DNA of 6,526 nt from an uncultured Eubacteriales bacterium (GTDB taxonomy: Bacteria; Bacillota; Clostridia; Oscillospirales; Oscillospiraceae): NCBI GenBank assembly GCA_900549495.1, contig UROL01000108.1:1-6526 (forward strand), given 5' to 3'. Within the stretch, counting starts at the first letter, position 1. Every line of letters begins with the position of its first letter. The position numbers and the translations under genes were made by a program. The notes under the pieces were generated by a model, which was not told the origin of the DNA, made no database searches, and worked only from the letters and a program-made list of their open reading frames with translations. Shown here in pieces: positions 1-6,293 of this stretch.

Positions 1-1217
1 CGGCCCTGGGCTCGGTGGGCTCCACCTCCACCCTGGTTACCCTGTTCACCGGCTTCCTGATTGGCCTGGGCAACGGCGTTAACGTGCGTGTGGCCCAGTA
101 TCTGGGGGCAAAGCGGGAGGAGGATACCCGAAGCTGCGTCCACACCTCCCTGATTCTGTGCACCCTAATGGGGCTTTTGATTGCAGTGCTGTGCCTGGCG
201 CTGGCGGCCCCCATGCTGGAGCTGCTGAAAACCAAAGAGGATTTGCTCCCCGGGGCGGTGCTGTACTTCCGCATTTACGCCCTGGGAATGCCGGCCCTGG
301 GCATCTTCAACTGCGGCAACGCCATCCTCAGCGCCAACGGCGACACCAAGCGCCCCCTGACCTATCTGGTCATTGCCGGAATTCTGAATGTCATCCTGAA
401 TCTGTTTTTCGTCATCGTCTGCGGCATGGCAGCGGAGGGCGTGGCGCTGGCCAGTGTCCTGTCCCAGTATGTGTCGGCGGTGCTGATTCTGATTCATCTG
501 GCCCGGCTTCGGGATAGCTGCCGCCTGGAATGGAAATACCTGCGGCTGTCCTCCGGGGAGACCAGCCGGATTTTGGGGCTGGGCATTCCCTCGGGAATTC
601 AGAATGCCATTTTCGCCGTGGCCAACCTGTTCATTCAGGTGGGTGTCAACTCCTTCAATTCCACCATTGTCTCCGGCAATTCCGCCGCAGTGAATGTAGA
701 CAATGTGATTTATAATGTTATGGCTGCCTTCTACACTGCCTGCTCCACCTTCATGGGGCAGAACTGGGGGGCAGGGAAGAAGGACAGAATGATTCAGAGC
801 TACTGCATCAGCCTGGGCTATTCCTTCCTGATTGGAGCCGTGCTCAGCGGTCTGTTCTGGGCCTTTGCGGAGCCCTTCCTCTATATCTTTACCAACGATG
901 CCCAGGTGGTGGCCTCCGGCATGGAGCGGATGCAAATCATGTGCTTCTCCTACGCCCTCAGCGCCTTTATGGACTGCACCATCGCCGCCTGCCGGGGCCT
1001 GGGTCGGAGCCTGATCCCCACGGTGATTGTGGTTCTTGGCTCCTGCGTATTCCGCATCCTGTGGGTGTATACCATCTTCGCCCACTTCAATACCATTGCC
1101 TCGCTGTACCTGCTGTATCCCTTCTCCTGGATCCTGACCTCGGCGGCAGAAATCGTGTATTTCATCCACTGCCTCCACCGCCTCCACCTACCCCACACCC
1201 CGGGGGTATCCCAATAA
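1..1217 (+). CDS. MATE-family multidrug efflux transporter, 5'-truncated by the window edge
   Basis: This is an inner-membrane antiporter of the MATE (NorM/DinF-like) family, which as a family exports cationic drugs or metabolites using a Na+ or H+ gradient. The frame is open from base 3 to the TAA at 1215-1217 and gives 404 residues. Full-length MATE proteins have about 450, so roughly the first 40-50 residues lie upstream. The GTG at 15 is internal, because the codons before it already read ALGSV in frame with the conserved GST motif. The protein is almost entirely hydrophobic helices, about ten or eleven of the usual twelve. Two family-typical spots are visible: the loop VAQYLGAKRE near the visible N-terminus, and FMGQNWGAGKKDRM at 743-790, the equivalent loop of the second six-helix half. 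Codon use is strongly GC-rich (39 of 60 bases in 61-120). A terminator follows directly, so it is transcriptionally separate from the TIR cluster. The substrate cannot be predicted. Confidence 0.93.
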   Translation, partial: ALGSVGSTSTLVTLFTGFLIGLGNGVNVRVAQYLGAKREEDTRSCVHTSLILCTLMGLLIAVLCLALAAPMLELLKTKEDLLPGAVLYFRIYALGMPALGIFNCGNAILSANGDTKRPLTYLVIAGILNVILNLFFVIVCGMAAEGVALASVLSQYVSAVLILIHLARLRDSCRLEWKYLRLSSGETSRILGLGIPSGIQNAIFAVANLFIQVGVNSFNSTIVSGNSAAVNVDNVIYNVMAAFYTACSTFMGQNWGAGKKDRMIQSYCISLGYSFLIGAVLSGLFWAFAEPFLYIFTNDAQVVASGMERMQIMCFSYALSAFMDCTIAACRGLGRSLIPTVIVVLGSCVFRILWVYTIFAHFNTIASLYLLYPFSWILTSAAEIVYFIHCLHRLHLPHTPGVSQ

Positions 1218-1231
1218 CAAAACCCACAAAC

Positions 1232-1276
1232 CCGCCGCTTCGTTACCAAATGACGAAACGGCGGCTTGCAATTTTT
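1232..1276 (+). terminator. Rho-independent terminator of the MATE gene
   Basis: The arms 1232-1244 and 1252-1264 pair over about 13 positions with one C/A mismatch and one G-T wobble; A1245-T1251 can extend the stem and the loop is about five bases. The stem base is CCGCCG/CGGCGG. A five-T run at 1272-1276 lies eight bases after the stem, which is slightly far, so efficiency is uncertain. It starts 15 bases after the MATE stop codon. Confidence 0.7.
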
Positions 1277-1316
1277 ACGGAACCGAAAGAACTCCGTACC
1301 AAAACCGGTGCGGGAC

Positions 1317-1339
1317 TGGTGGGGGAAGGTGGATTCGAA
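1317..1339 (-). other. 3' end of a tRNA gene (T-loop to CCA), remnant; candidate attachment site
   Basis: Read on the - strand, 1339-1317 gives a T-loop TTCGAAT, the 3' T-stem half CCACC, a seven-base acceptor 3' strand TTCCCCC, discriminator A and an encoded CCA. This is the exact order of a tRNA 3' end. The remaining tRNA is absent: the five bases that should form the other T-stem half (1340-1344, CAAAA on the - strand) do not pair with CCACC, and no GGGGGAA acceptor 5' strand is seen upstream on that strand. Elements integrating by tyrosine recombinases often use this part of a tRNA as the crossover core and leave such a copy at one edge. From its orientation, the element would lie to the right (above 1339) with the intact tRNA on the - strand beyond the window. 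No integrase is visible here. The amino-acid identity cannot be assigned. Confidence 0.6.
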
Positions 1340-1452
1340 TTTTGCTATGTGTGTCTATTATAACTTTTTAGGCCGATATAGAGATTGCCGTTGTGATTCT
1401 CCACAGAGATTTTCTGAAAAAATGTACACTTCGCCAAATTTTTCACAGATAC

Positions 1453-1481
1453 TTGCATTCGCATTACGAACGTATTACAAT
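1453..1481 (+). promoter_or_regulatory. Putative sigma-A promoter of the RHH-TIR-SIR2 cluster
   Basis: A weak -35 box TTGCAT (1453-1458) and a good -10 box TACAAT (1476-1481, five of six consensus bases) are separated by exactly 17 bases. The RHH start codon lies 22 bases after the -10 box, so the 5' leader would be short, with the AGGAGG ribosome binding site at 1491-1496. It is the only convincing promoter seen for the cluster. Confidence 0.5.
1465..1474. promoter_or_regulatory. Short palindrome in the promoter spacer, candidate operator
   Basis: TACG-AA-CGTA is a perfect inverted repeat with 4-bp arms inside the -35/-10 spacer; a tandem GCATT lies just to its left (1455-1459 and 1461-1465). 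Ribbon-helix-helix proteins commonly bind short inverted or direct repeats overlapping their own promoter, and the first gene of this cluster encodes one. The arms are short enough to occur by chance, so autoregulation is an inference. Confidence 0.25.
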
Positions 1482-1503
1482 AGCCACATCAGGAGGAACC
1501 ACC

Positions 1504-1725
1504 ATGGAAAAACCAATTCTGCGAATATCTCCGAAAAAGTATTCCGGCGAAACCACCATTGTGTCCATGCGTCTGTCCAAGGATTTGCTAAAGGACATTG
1601 ATGCGGTAGCGAATGTGACCGGGCGCACCCGGAACGAAATTCTGACTACCAGTTTGGAATTTGCCTTGGAACATATGGAGATTGTGATGAAAGAAAGAGA
1701 GGACACCAAAAATGGCAGTGATTAA
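1504..1725 (+). CDS. Ribbon-helix-helix (CopG/Arc-type) DNA-binding protein
   Basis: This 73-residue protein starts at ATG 1504, seven bases after a perfect AGGAGG at 1491-1496. The frame is open back to 1393, but that upstream ATG would place the promoter and this binding site inside coding sequence, so the short form is preferred. Residues 17-23 (TTIVSMR) fit the DNA-contacting beta strand, followed by helix 1 (SKDLLKDIDAVANVT), the turn GRTRNE and helix 2 (ILTTSLEFALEHMEIVM), the standard RHH order. The tail is short and charged. Such proteins dimerise, insert a two-stranded sheet in the major groove, and act as repressors or antitoxins. Its stop overlaps the TIR gene by 14 bases (1712-1725), so the two are probably translationally coupled. 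It most likely regulates the cluster. An antitoxin role is possible, but no typical partner toxin is seen unless the TIR protein serves as one. Confidence 0.8.
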   Translation: MEKPILRISPKKYSGETTIVSMRLSKDLLKDIDAVANVTGRTRNEILTTSLEFALEHMEIVMKEREDTKNGSD

Positions 1726-3529
1726 GTGCAAAATGTGCGGCGGCGACCTGGTGATAGAGCCGGGTGCTACCGTGGCAGAGTGCGAGTACTGCGGCACCAG
1801 GCAGACCATCCCCAATCAGGATGACGAGAAGAAGCTGACCCTCTTTGCCCGGGCCAACCGGCTGCGTATGGGCTGTGAGTTTGATAAAGCGGCGGGGATT
1901 TACGAGTCCATCGTCGCCGATTTCCCCCAGGAGGCGGAGGCCTACTGGGGTTTAGTGCTGTGCAAGTACGGCATCGAGTATGTGGACGACCCTGCTACCG
2001 GCAAGAAAATTCCCACCTGCCACCGTTCCAGCTTCGAGAGCATCATGGAGGACAGTGACTTTGAGCAAGCTCTGGAAAATGCGGACGTTGTTGCCCGCAA
2101 GGTCTACCGGGACGAGGCAAAGCAGATTGAAGAAATCCGCAAGGGCATCATCGAGGTTTCCGGCAAGGAGGAGCCTTATGGCATTTTCATCTGCTATAAG
2201 GAGACGGACGAGAACGGTCAGCGCACGGTGGACAGCGTCATTGCCCAGGATGTTTACGATGCCCTGACGGAAAAGGGCTACCGGGTCTTCTTCTCCCGGA
2301 TTACCCTGGAGGACAAGCTGGGGCAGGAGTATGAACCTTATATCTTCGCCGCTCTGAACTCCGCCAAAATCATGCTGGCCTTCGGCACGGATTATGAATA
2401 CTATAACGCCGTGTGGGTCAAAAACGAGTGGAGCCGGTACCTGAAACTGATGGCCTCCGACAAGAGCAAGCACCTGATCCCCTGCTACAAGGGCATCGAC
2501 GCTTACGATATGCCCAAAGAGTTTGCGAAATTGCAGGCACAGGACATGGGCAAGGTGGGAGCAATCCAGGATTTGATGAGAGGGATTGAGAAGCTCCTGC
2601 CCAGAACCGCCCCCAGCGCCCCGGTGCAGCAGGCGGTTCAGCAGGTAGTGGCCCCCGCCGATAACCGCCAGAGTGCCCAGCTTGACCGAGGCTATATGGC
2701 CTTGGAAGACGGTGAGTGGAAAAAGGCGGACGGATTTTTTGAAGAAGCGCTGAACCTGGATGCCCACAGCGCCCCAGCATACATTGGTAAAACATTGGCA
2801 CAGGAGCAGTGCCGGAATCTCCATGCCCTGGTACAAAAGAAACTGGCAGAGTGCCAGGAGGTGGATGCAGAGAAGAAAGCCATCCAGCCGGAGGAATCCC
2901 AGCTTGCCCATATCGAGGAAGCAACGCAGAAGTATAGCATTCCGGGGTATTTTGAGCCGTACAAGGTCAAAGCGCTGTACGAGTATGATTTTTCCTATCC
3001 TTCTTATGTTTCTGGTAGAGAGAAACAGCTGGAAAACCAGAAACAATGGTGGGAGAATCACAAACTTCTTTCCCGTGCGGTACAGTTTGCCTCTGGGGAT
3101 GTTGCAAAACAGTTACAGGCGGAGAAAAAATTTCTTTTGGATTCCCTGACGCAGCGTGTTGAAGAAGCGAAAAAGGAAGAAAAGAATGCCATTGAAAGCG
3201 CCAAGCAGAACTATGCCAACTTCCTGATAGAAGCTGACAGCAGGGCAGAAGAAGAACGCTTGCCCCATGCAAAAGAAAGGGAGAACGACTATCAGGAGTG
3301 GTGTGCAAAGGCGCAAAAAGAAGACAATGTGTATTTTCTGAAAGAATTGGCTGCAAAATTCGACAAGTTGGGGAATTATAAAGACAGCGAAGCCAAGGCC
3401 GAGTTCTGCCGGAATCGGGCCAAAGAGGAAGTAAAAAGGAATGAAGAAGAACAGGAGCGGCAGTCCAGGATCCGTGCGCAGAGGGAAAAGCGTGCAGAAA
3501 AGAGAAAAAAGCTATACGAATTACAATAA
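1712..3529 (+). CDS. Zinc-ribbon / TIR-domain protein with charged coiled-coil tail
   Basis: This 605-residue protein starts at ATG 1712, nine bases after AGAGAGG (1696-1702). Residues 6-27 form a zinc ribbon (C6, C9, C24, C27). Residues 44-80 look like a TPR helical pair. The TIR domain spans about 154-290: beta-A strand YGIFICYKE (156-164), the FFSRITLEDKLG segment (193-204) in the BB-loop region, and VWVKNEW at 234-240, whose E239 occupies the position of the catalytic glutamate of NAD-cleaving TIRs. Active-site glutamate and surrounding pattern suggest NAD+ hydrolysis or a cyclic ADP-ribose-type product, but this is inferred. A Gln/Pro-rich linker (297-320), a second TPR-like pair (325-357) and a long Lys/Glu coiled region (about 440-600) follow. 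I recall the N-terminal half as a widespread Clostridia family without known function. The frame ends six codons after a slippery A AAA AAG; a -1 shift there fuses it to the next ORF. Base composition drops after about 2930, within the gene. Confidence 0.88.
   Translation: MAVIKCKMCGGDLVIEPGATVAECEYCGTRQTIPNQDDEKKLTLFARANRLRMGCEFDKAAGIYESIVADFPQEAEAYWGLVLCKYGIEYVDDPATGKKIPTCHRSSFESIMEDSDFEQALENADVVARKVYRDEAKQIEEIRKGIIEVSGKEEPYGIFICYKETDENGQRTVDSVIAQDVYDALTEKGYRVFFSRITLEDKLGQEYEPYIFAALNSAKIMLAFGTDYEYYNAVWVKNEWSRYLKLMASDKSKHLIPCYKGIDAYDMPKEFAKLQAQDMGKVGAIQDLMRGIEKLLPRTAPSAPVQQAVQQVVAPADNRQSAQLDRGYMALEDGEWKKADGFFEEALNLDAHSAPAYIGKTLAQEQCRNLHALVQKKLAECQEVDAEKKAIQPEESQLAHIEEATQKYSIPGYFEPYKVKALYEYDFSYPSYVSGREKQLENQKQWWENHKLLSRAVQFASGDVAKQLQAEKKFLLDSLTQRVEEAKKEEKNAIESAKQNYANFLIEADSRAEEERLPHAKERENDYQEWCAKAQKEDNVYFLKELAAKFDKLGNYKDSEAKAEFCRNRAKEEVKRNEEEQERQSRIRAQREKRAEKRKKLYELQ
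3505..3511 (+). promoter_or_regulatory. A AAA AAG slippery heptamer, candidate programmed -1 frameshift site (or frameshift lesion)
   Basis: In the TIR frame this is read A|AAA|AAG, the same heptamer and phase as the Escherichia coli dnaX -1 site. After slippage, reading resumes at 3511 as GCT ATA CGA ATT ACA ATA ATT GTG, the frame of the following ORF. The zero frame stops at 3527-3529. A purine-rich GAGGG (3481-3485) lies about 19 bases upstream, farther than the dnaX stimulatory element. I could not see a convincing stimulatory hairpin downstream by eye. An indel in the six-A run, real or from sequencing, would look the same. Confidence 0.5.
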
Positions 3530-3531
3530 TT

Positions 3532-5337
3532 GTGCTCCTTCTGCTGGCAATTGCTGGATATTTTCTTGCAACGAAAGTGATTGTTCCTGCTTTACAGCAT
3601 CAACAGGCGAGAAATTACTTAAATGCCGGTGATTACAACACGGGATATGCTATGCTGGAAGATTTGGGAAAGCACGATGAAGTTATCCAGGATAAATATG
3701 ACCGTGGTATGTCTTTTTTGGAGACAAAGGACTATGCAGAAGGCTATAAGTTTCTGATTGAAGCTGGAAGAAATGACATTGTCCTGCAAAATAAGTATGA
3801 ACGGGGCATGGAATTTCTGAATGGGGGATATTATGATACTGCATATCAGCTGTTGTCCAAATCCGGGCATGAGGATATAGTGGCGCAGAGCAAGTATGAG
3901 CGTGCTATGGTGCTGCTGGAACGAAAAGATTATGATAGCGCTTACATCCTGCTGGAAGAAGCAGGCAGGGGTGACGAGGTTAAGCAAAACAAGTATGACC
4001 GTGCTATGGCAATGTTGGGCGAAAAAGACTATGACAACGCATATAAATTGCTGGAGGAAGCAGGCAAGAATGACGAAATTAAACAGAGTAAACATGACCG
4101 CGCAACAGAATTGATTGAAGCAGGAAAATATAAAGAAGCTTATGAATTGCTGAATGAAATCGGCATGACGGACGAAATTAACGCAAGCAAATATCAACGT
4201 GCAACAGAGCTGATAAATAAAAAGGACTACGAATCAGCCTGCGATTTATTGTATGAAATCATCGATTACGATGGTGCGAAGGAAAGCCTGTACCAATGTG
4301 CAATTTCCTTGCATGATGACAAAAAGGATGAGGAGGCACAAGCAGTATTCAAGCGCTTGGGTTCTTATAGAGACAGCAATGAATTTTGGCAGTATATTGT
4401 AGCTGAAAACTTGCTGGCTGAGGGGAGAATAGCTCAGGCTGCAATTGCATTCAATGAGTTAGGCAATTTCCTGGATGCAAAGCATCAATGCCAGAGTGCA
4501 TGGGATTTGGGGGCACAGAGAGATGCCATCAGTGTCAGTCGAACTCATACTGTTGCGCTGAAATCTGATGGTACAGTAGTTGCAAGTGGGGATAACGAGA
4601 ATGGTGAAGGCGATGTCAGCAAATGGGCGGATATAGTAGCTATTGGTGCGGGCGGCGTTCATACGGTTGGCCTGAAATCAAGTGGTACTGTTGTAGCTAC
4701 AGGATTCGACGGTGACGATCGGTGTAATGTCGGCGAATGGACGGATATAGTGGCTGTTAGTGCAGGTCGTTGTCATACAGTTGGCTTGAAATCTGATGGA
4801 ACAGTGGTTGCTACAGGGGCTAACGATAAAGGTGAGTGCAACGTCGGCAAATGGACAGATATAGTGGCCGTTAGTGCAGGCGATTTGTATACGATTGGGC
4901 TAGAGTCCAATGGTACGGTAGTTGCTACAGGGTTTAACGATGTCGGTCAGTGCAATGTCAGTGAATGGACAGATATAGCAGCCATTAGCGCAGGTGGCTG
5001 TCATACTGTCGGACTAAAATCTGATGGAACAGTGGTTGCTGCAGGGGCTAACAATTACGGCCAGTGCAATGTCAGCGAATGGACAGATATAGTAGCCATT
5101 AGCGCAGGTGGCTGGCATACTGTTGGCTTGAAATCTGATGGTACTGTGGTTGTCACAGGATTTAACTATGACGGTCAATGTAATGTCAGTGGATGGACGG
5201 ATATAGTAGCTATTAGCGCAGGCAACAGGCATACGCTCGGACTAAAATCTGATGGTACTGTGGTTGTAGTTGGAAACAATGACTTCGGCCAATGTAATGT
5301 GGGAGGCTGGAAAGACGTTAGGACTCCACAAAACTGA
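3532..5337 (+). CDS. Membrane-anchored helical-repeat and RCC1-propeller protein, probably the C-terminal half of the TIR protein
   Basis: From GTG 3532 this frame encodes 601 residues. GTG has no ribosome binding site (upstream is AATTACAATAATT), and the in-frame codons before it (AIRITII) already form the beginning of a hydrophobic helix continuing VLLLLAIAGYFLA. This argues that translation normally enters from the TIR frame through the 3505-3511 slip, giving about 1208 residues. Domains: a TM helix (residues 1 to about 18), nine 33-residue TPR/SEL1-like units (27-323), then seven 38-residue RCC1 units (333-598), enough for a closed seven-bladed beta-propeller. Lys/Arg-rich sequence before the TM and little charge after it predict N-inside/C-outside topology, so the repeats would face outward and presumably recognise a ligand. 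There are no catalytic motifs. If the frameshift is a lesion, this is the stranded half of a broken gene. The SIR2 gene follows after 35 bases. Confidence 0.8.
   Translation: MLLLLAIAGYFLATKVIVPALQHQQARNYLNAGDYNTGYAMLEDLGKHDEVIQDKYDRGMSFLETKDYAEGYKFLIEAGRNDIVLQNKYERGMEFLNGGYYDTAYQLLSKSGHEDIVAQSKYERAMVLLERKDYDSAYILLEEAGRGDEVKQNKYDRAMAMLGEKDYDNAYKLLEEAGKNDEIKQSKHDRATELIEAGKYKEAYELLNEIGMTDEINASKYQRATELINKKDYESACDLLYEIIDYDGAKESLYQCAISLHDDKKDEEAQAVFKRLGSYRDSNEFWQYIVAENLLAEGRIAQAAIAFNELGNFLDAKHQCQSAWDLGAQRDAISVSRTHTVALKSDGTVVASGDNENGEGDVSKWADIVAIGAGGVHTVGLKSSGTVVATGFDGDDRCNVGEWTDIVAVSAGRCHTVGLKSDGTVVATGANDKGECNVGKWTDIVAVSAGDLYTIGLESNGTVVATGFNDVGQCNVSEWTDIAAISAGGCHTVGLKSDGTVVAAGANNYGQCNVSEWTDIVAISAGGWHTVGLKSDGTVVVTGFNYDGQCNVSGWTDIVAISAGNRHTLGLKSDGTVVVVGNNDFGQCNVGGWKDVRTPQN
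3610..4500 (+). repeat. Nine tandem 99-bp coding repeats (33-residue helical units)
   Basis: The units begin at residues 27, 60, 93, 126, 159, 192, 225, 258 and 291 of the 3532-5337 frame with no length variation. The consensus is M-x-x-L-x-x-K-D-Y-D-x-A-Y-x-L-L-E-E-A-G, then D-E-x-K-Q-x-K-Y-D-R-A. The Tyr/Ala spacing within a helix pair resembles TPR or SEL1 solenoids, although the period is 33 rather than 34 or 36. Units four and five (126-191) are the most alike; the last three are diverged and carry the G-x-[YF]-x-D-[SA] type motif also present near the end of the TIR ORF (residues 554-559). Such solenoids usually bind proteins or act as stalks. Confidence 0.85.
4528..5325 (+). repeat. 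Seven tandem 114-bp RCC1-type coding repeats
   Basis: The seven units are exactly 38 residues each (333-370 through 561-598 of the 3532-5337 frame). The framework is I-S-A-G-x-x-H-T-V-G-L-K-S-D-G-T-V-V-A-x-G, then C-N-V-x-x-W-T-D-I-V-A. Position 28 is Cys in units 2-7 and Gly in unit 1. Changes concentrate at positions 5-6, 22-27 and 31-32. Position 22 alternates Phe, Ala, Phe, Ala, Phe in units 2-6, pointing to amplification of a two-unit (228-bp) block. DNA identity between units 3 and 5 is visibly high around 4771-4835 and 5011-5075. Confidence 0.88.
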
Positions 5338-5372
5338 GAAATATTTTTTTACTTGAGAGAGGTGGGGGAGCT

Positions 5373-6293
5373 TTGGATAAACAACCGACTACGAATTTTC
5401 CACAAGTATTGCTTTTGGGAAATGGACTGAATCGAGCATTTGGGGGCGAAAGTTGGGGGAAAATAATCGAGGAAATATGGCAGAATAACAAGATAAAATT
5501 CAATGATATTGTAAGTTTGCCATTTCCTTTGCAGGCAATTGTGGGAACTGATGACAAGGTGGAGACAATTCTTGCTGGTAAGCCAAAATCTTTTTATGGC
5601 CTGGAAGATATTGGAAAATTACAATCTTCAATTTGCCGACTGTTAAACATTAAGTTTGACCATATTCTCACAACAAATTACAGCTATGAAATTGAACGAG
5701 TTGGAAATCCATCAATCTCTCAAGATGGCGAAAAATGTAAAAACATAATGAAACACACGTCAGCCTGTGAACGTTCAGAATCGAAATACTTATTGCATAC
5801 CTATAATAGCCTTGTTTATGAAGGTTATGAGAATAAGGTTTGGCACATTCACGGAGAAATGCGTAAGCCGAGTGGGGTGATTTTAGGTCATTACAGTTAT
5901 GGACGCCTCCTTGGAAAATACATGGAAGAAATGAAGAAGGCAGGGAATAAATATCAAAACAGTCAAAAAAATGGTAAGACCTGTCGAATCGATTCATGGC
6001 TGGATGCGTTTATTCTAGGGGATGTGTATATTCTTGGCTTTGGCCTTGACGTTTCAGAAATGGATTTATGGTGGCTTATCAATCGAAAAAAACGTGAAAA
6101 AGCAGAGCATGGGAAGATAGTCATATATGAACCATCTTACGGACAGGAGATTAAAGAATCTCTGCTTGATACATATGGCGTAAAAACAAATAATCTCGGG
6201 TATCGCACGGAAGTAAAAGGTGATGATTACGCAAAATTTTATGAAGATGCAATATCTGATATACAATGCAAAGTGGAATTATCACGTAGATAG
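5373..6293 (+). CDS. SIR2-like NAD-binding protein (SIR2/AbiH-type superfamily)
   Basis: This 306-residue protein has an uncommon TTG start at 5373, preceded by GAGGTG (5360-5365). Motifs in order: LLLGNGLNRAFGG (13-25), the glycine-rich NAD loop; FDHILTTNYSYEIE (95-108), where N102 matches the catalytic Asn of SIR2 NADases although the usual following Asp is Ser104; WHIHGE (157-162), with H160 as the likely catalytic His; ILGHYSYGRLL (170-180); and DVYILGFGLDVSEMDLWW (217-234), the last Rossmann strand with D231. The His and Asn and the defence-type sequence, rather than deacetylase zinc cysteines, suggest an NAD-consuming effector like those of ThsA, DSR or AbiH. No SLOG, pAgo or helicase domain is attached; the length is fully accounted for by the SIR2 fold plus an insert around 111-156. 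It lies 35 bases after the RCC1 ORF with no good terminator between, and is AT-rich (18 GC of 60 in 5641-5700), unlike the flanks. NAD cleavage is inferred. Confidence 0.8.
   Translation: MDKQPTTNFPQVLLLGNGLNRAFGGESWGKIIEEIWQNNKIKFNDIVSLPFPLQAIVGTDDKVETILAGKPKSFYGLEDIGKLQSSICRLLNIKFDHILTTNYSYEIERVGNPSISQDGEKCKNIMKHTSACERSESKYLLHTYNSLVYEGYENKVWHIHGEMRKPSGVILGHYSYGRLLGKYMEEMKKAGNKYQNSQKNGKTCRIDSWLDAFILGDVYILGFGLDVSEMDLWWLINRKKREKAEHGKIVIYEPSYGQEIKESLLDTYGVKTNNLGYRTEVKGDDYAKFYEDAISDIQCKVELSRR

Noticed and set aside
165..1187. Long antisense ORF of 340 codons opposite the MATE gene
   Set aside because: It is a shadow in GC-rich coding sequence; its translation is low-complexity (Gly, His, Gln rich) with no domain, while the + strand is a clear membrane transporter.
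1317..1400. A complete tRNA gene on the - strand
   Set aside because: No T-stem 5' half, anticodon arm or acceptor 5' strand (GGGGGAA) can be found; only the 3' end is present.
1393..1503. Longer N-terminus for the RHH protein from ATG 1393
   Set aside because: The added residues resemble no RHH protein and would cover the promoter; ATG 1504 has a perfect AGGAGG at good spacing.
1952..3061. Antisense ORF of 369 codons opposite the TIR gene
   Set aside because: It mirrors the zinc-ribbon/TIR coding frame, has no ribosome binding site or domain, and the + strand motifs are convincing.
3441..3632. A small ORF in the third frame bridging the TIR and RCC1 ORFs
   Set aside because: Its composition is out-of-frame read-through with no domain; the -1 frame explains the junction better.
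3610..5325. CRISPR-like or satellite repeat array
   Set aside because: Units of 99 and 114 bp are in frame, without spacers, and encode regular protein repeats.
5299..5350. Terminator between the RCC1 ORF and SIR2
   Set aside because: A weak stem (GTGGGAG/CTCCAC with a bulge and a long loop) is separated from the seven-T run at 5344-5350 by about 14 bases, so it is not a convincing intrinsic terminator.
1712..6293. Straightforward Thoeris (ThsA/ThsB) annotation
   Set aside because: The SIR2 protein is 306 residues with no visible SLOG domain and the TIR partner has zinc-ribbon, TM and repeat domains; only the pairing of enzyme folds is shared.
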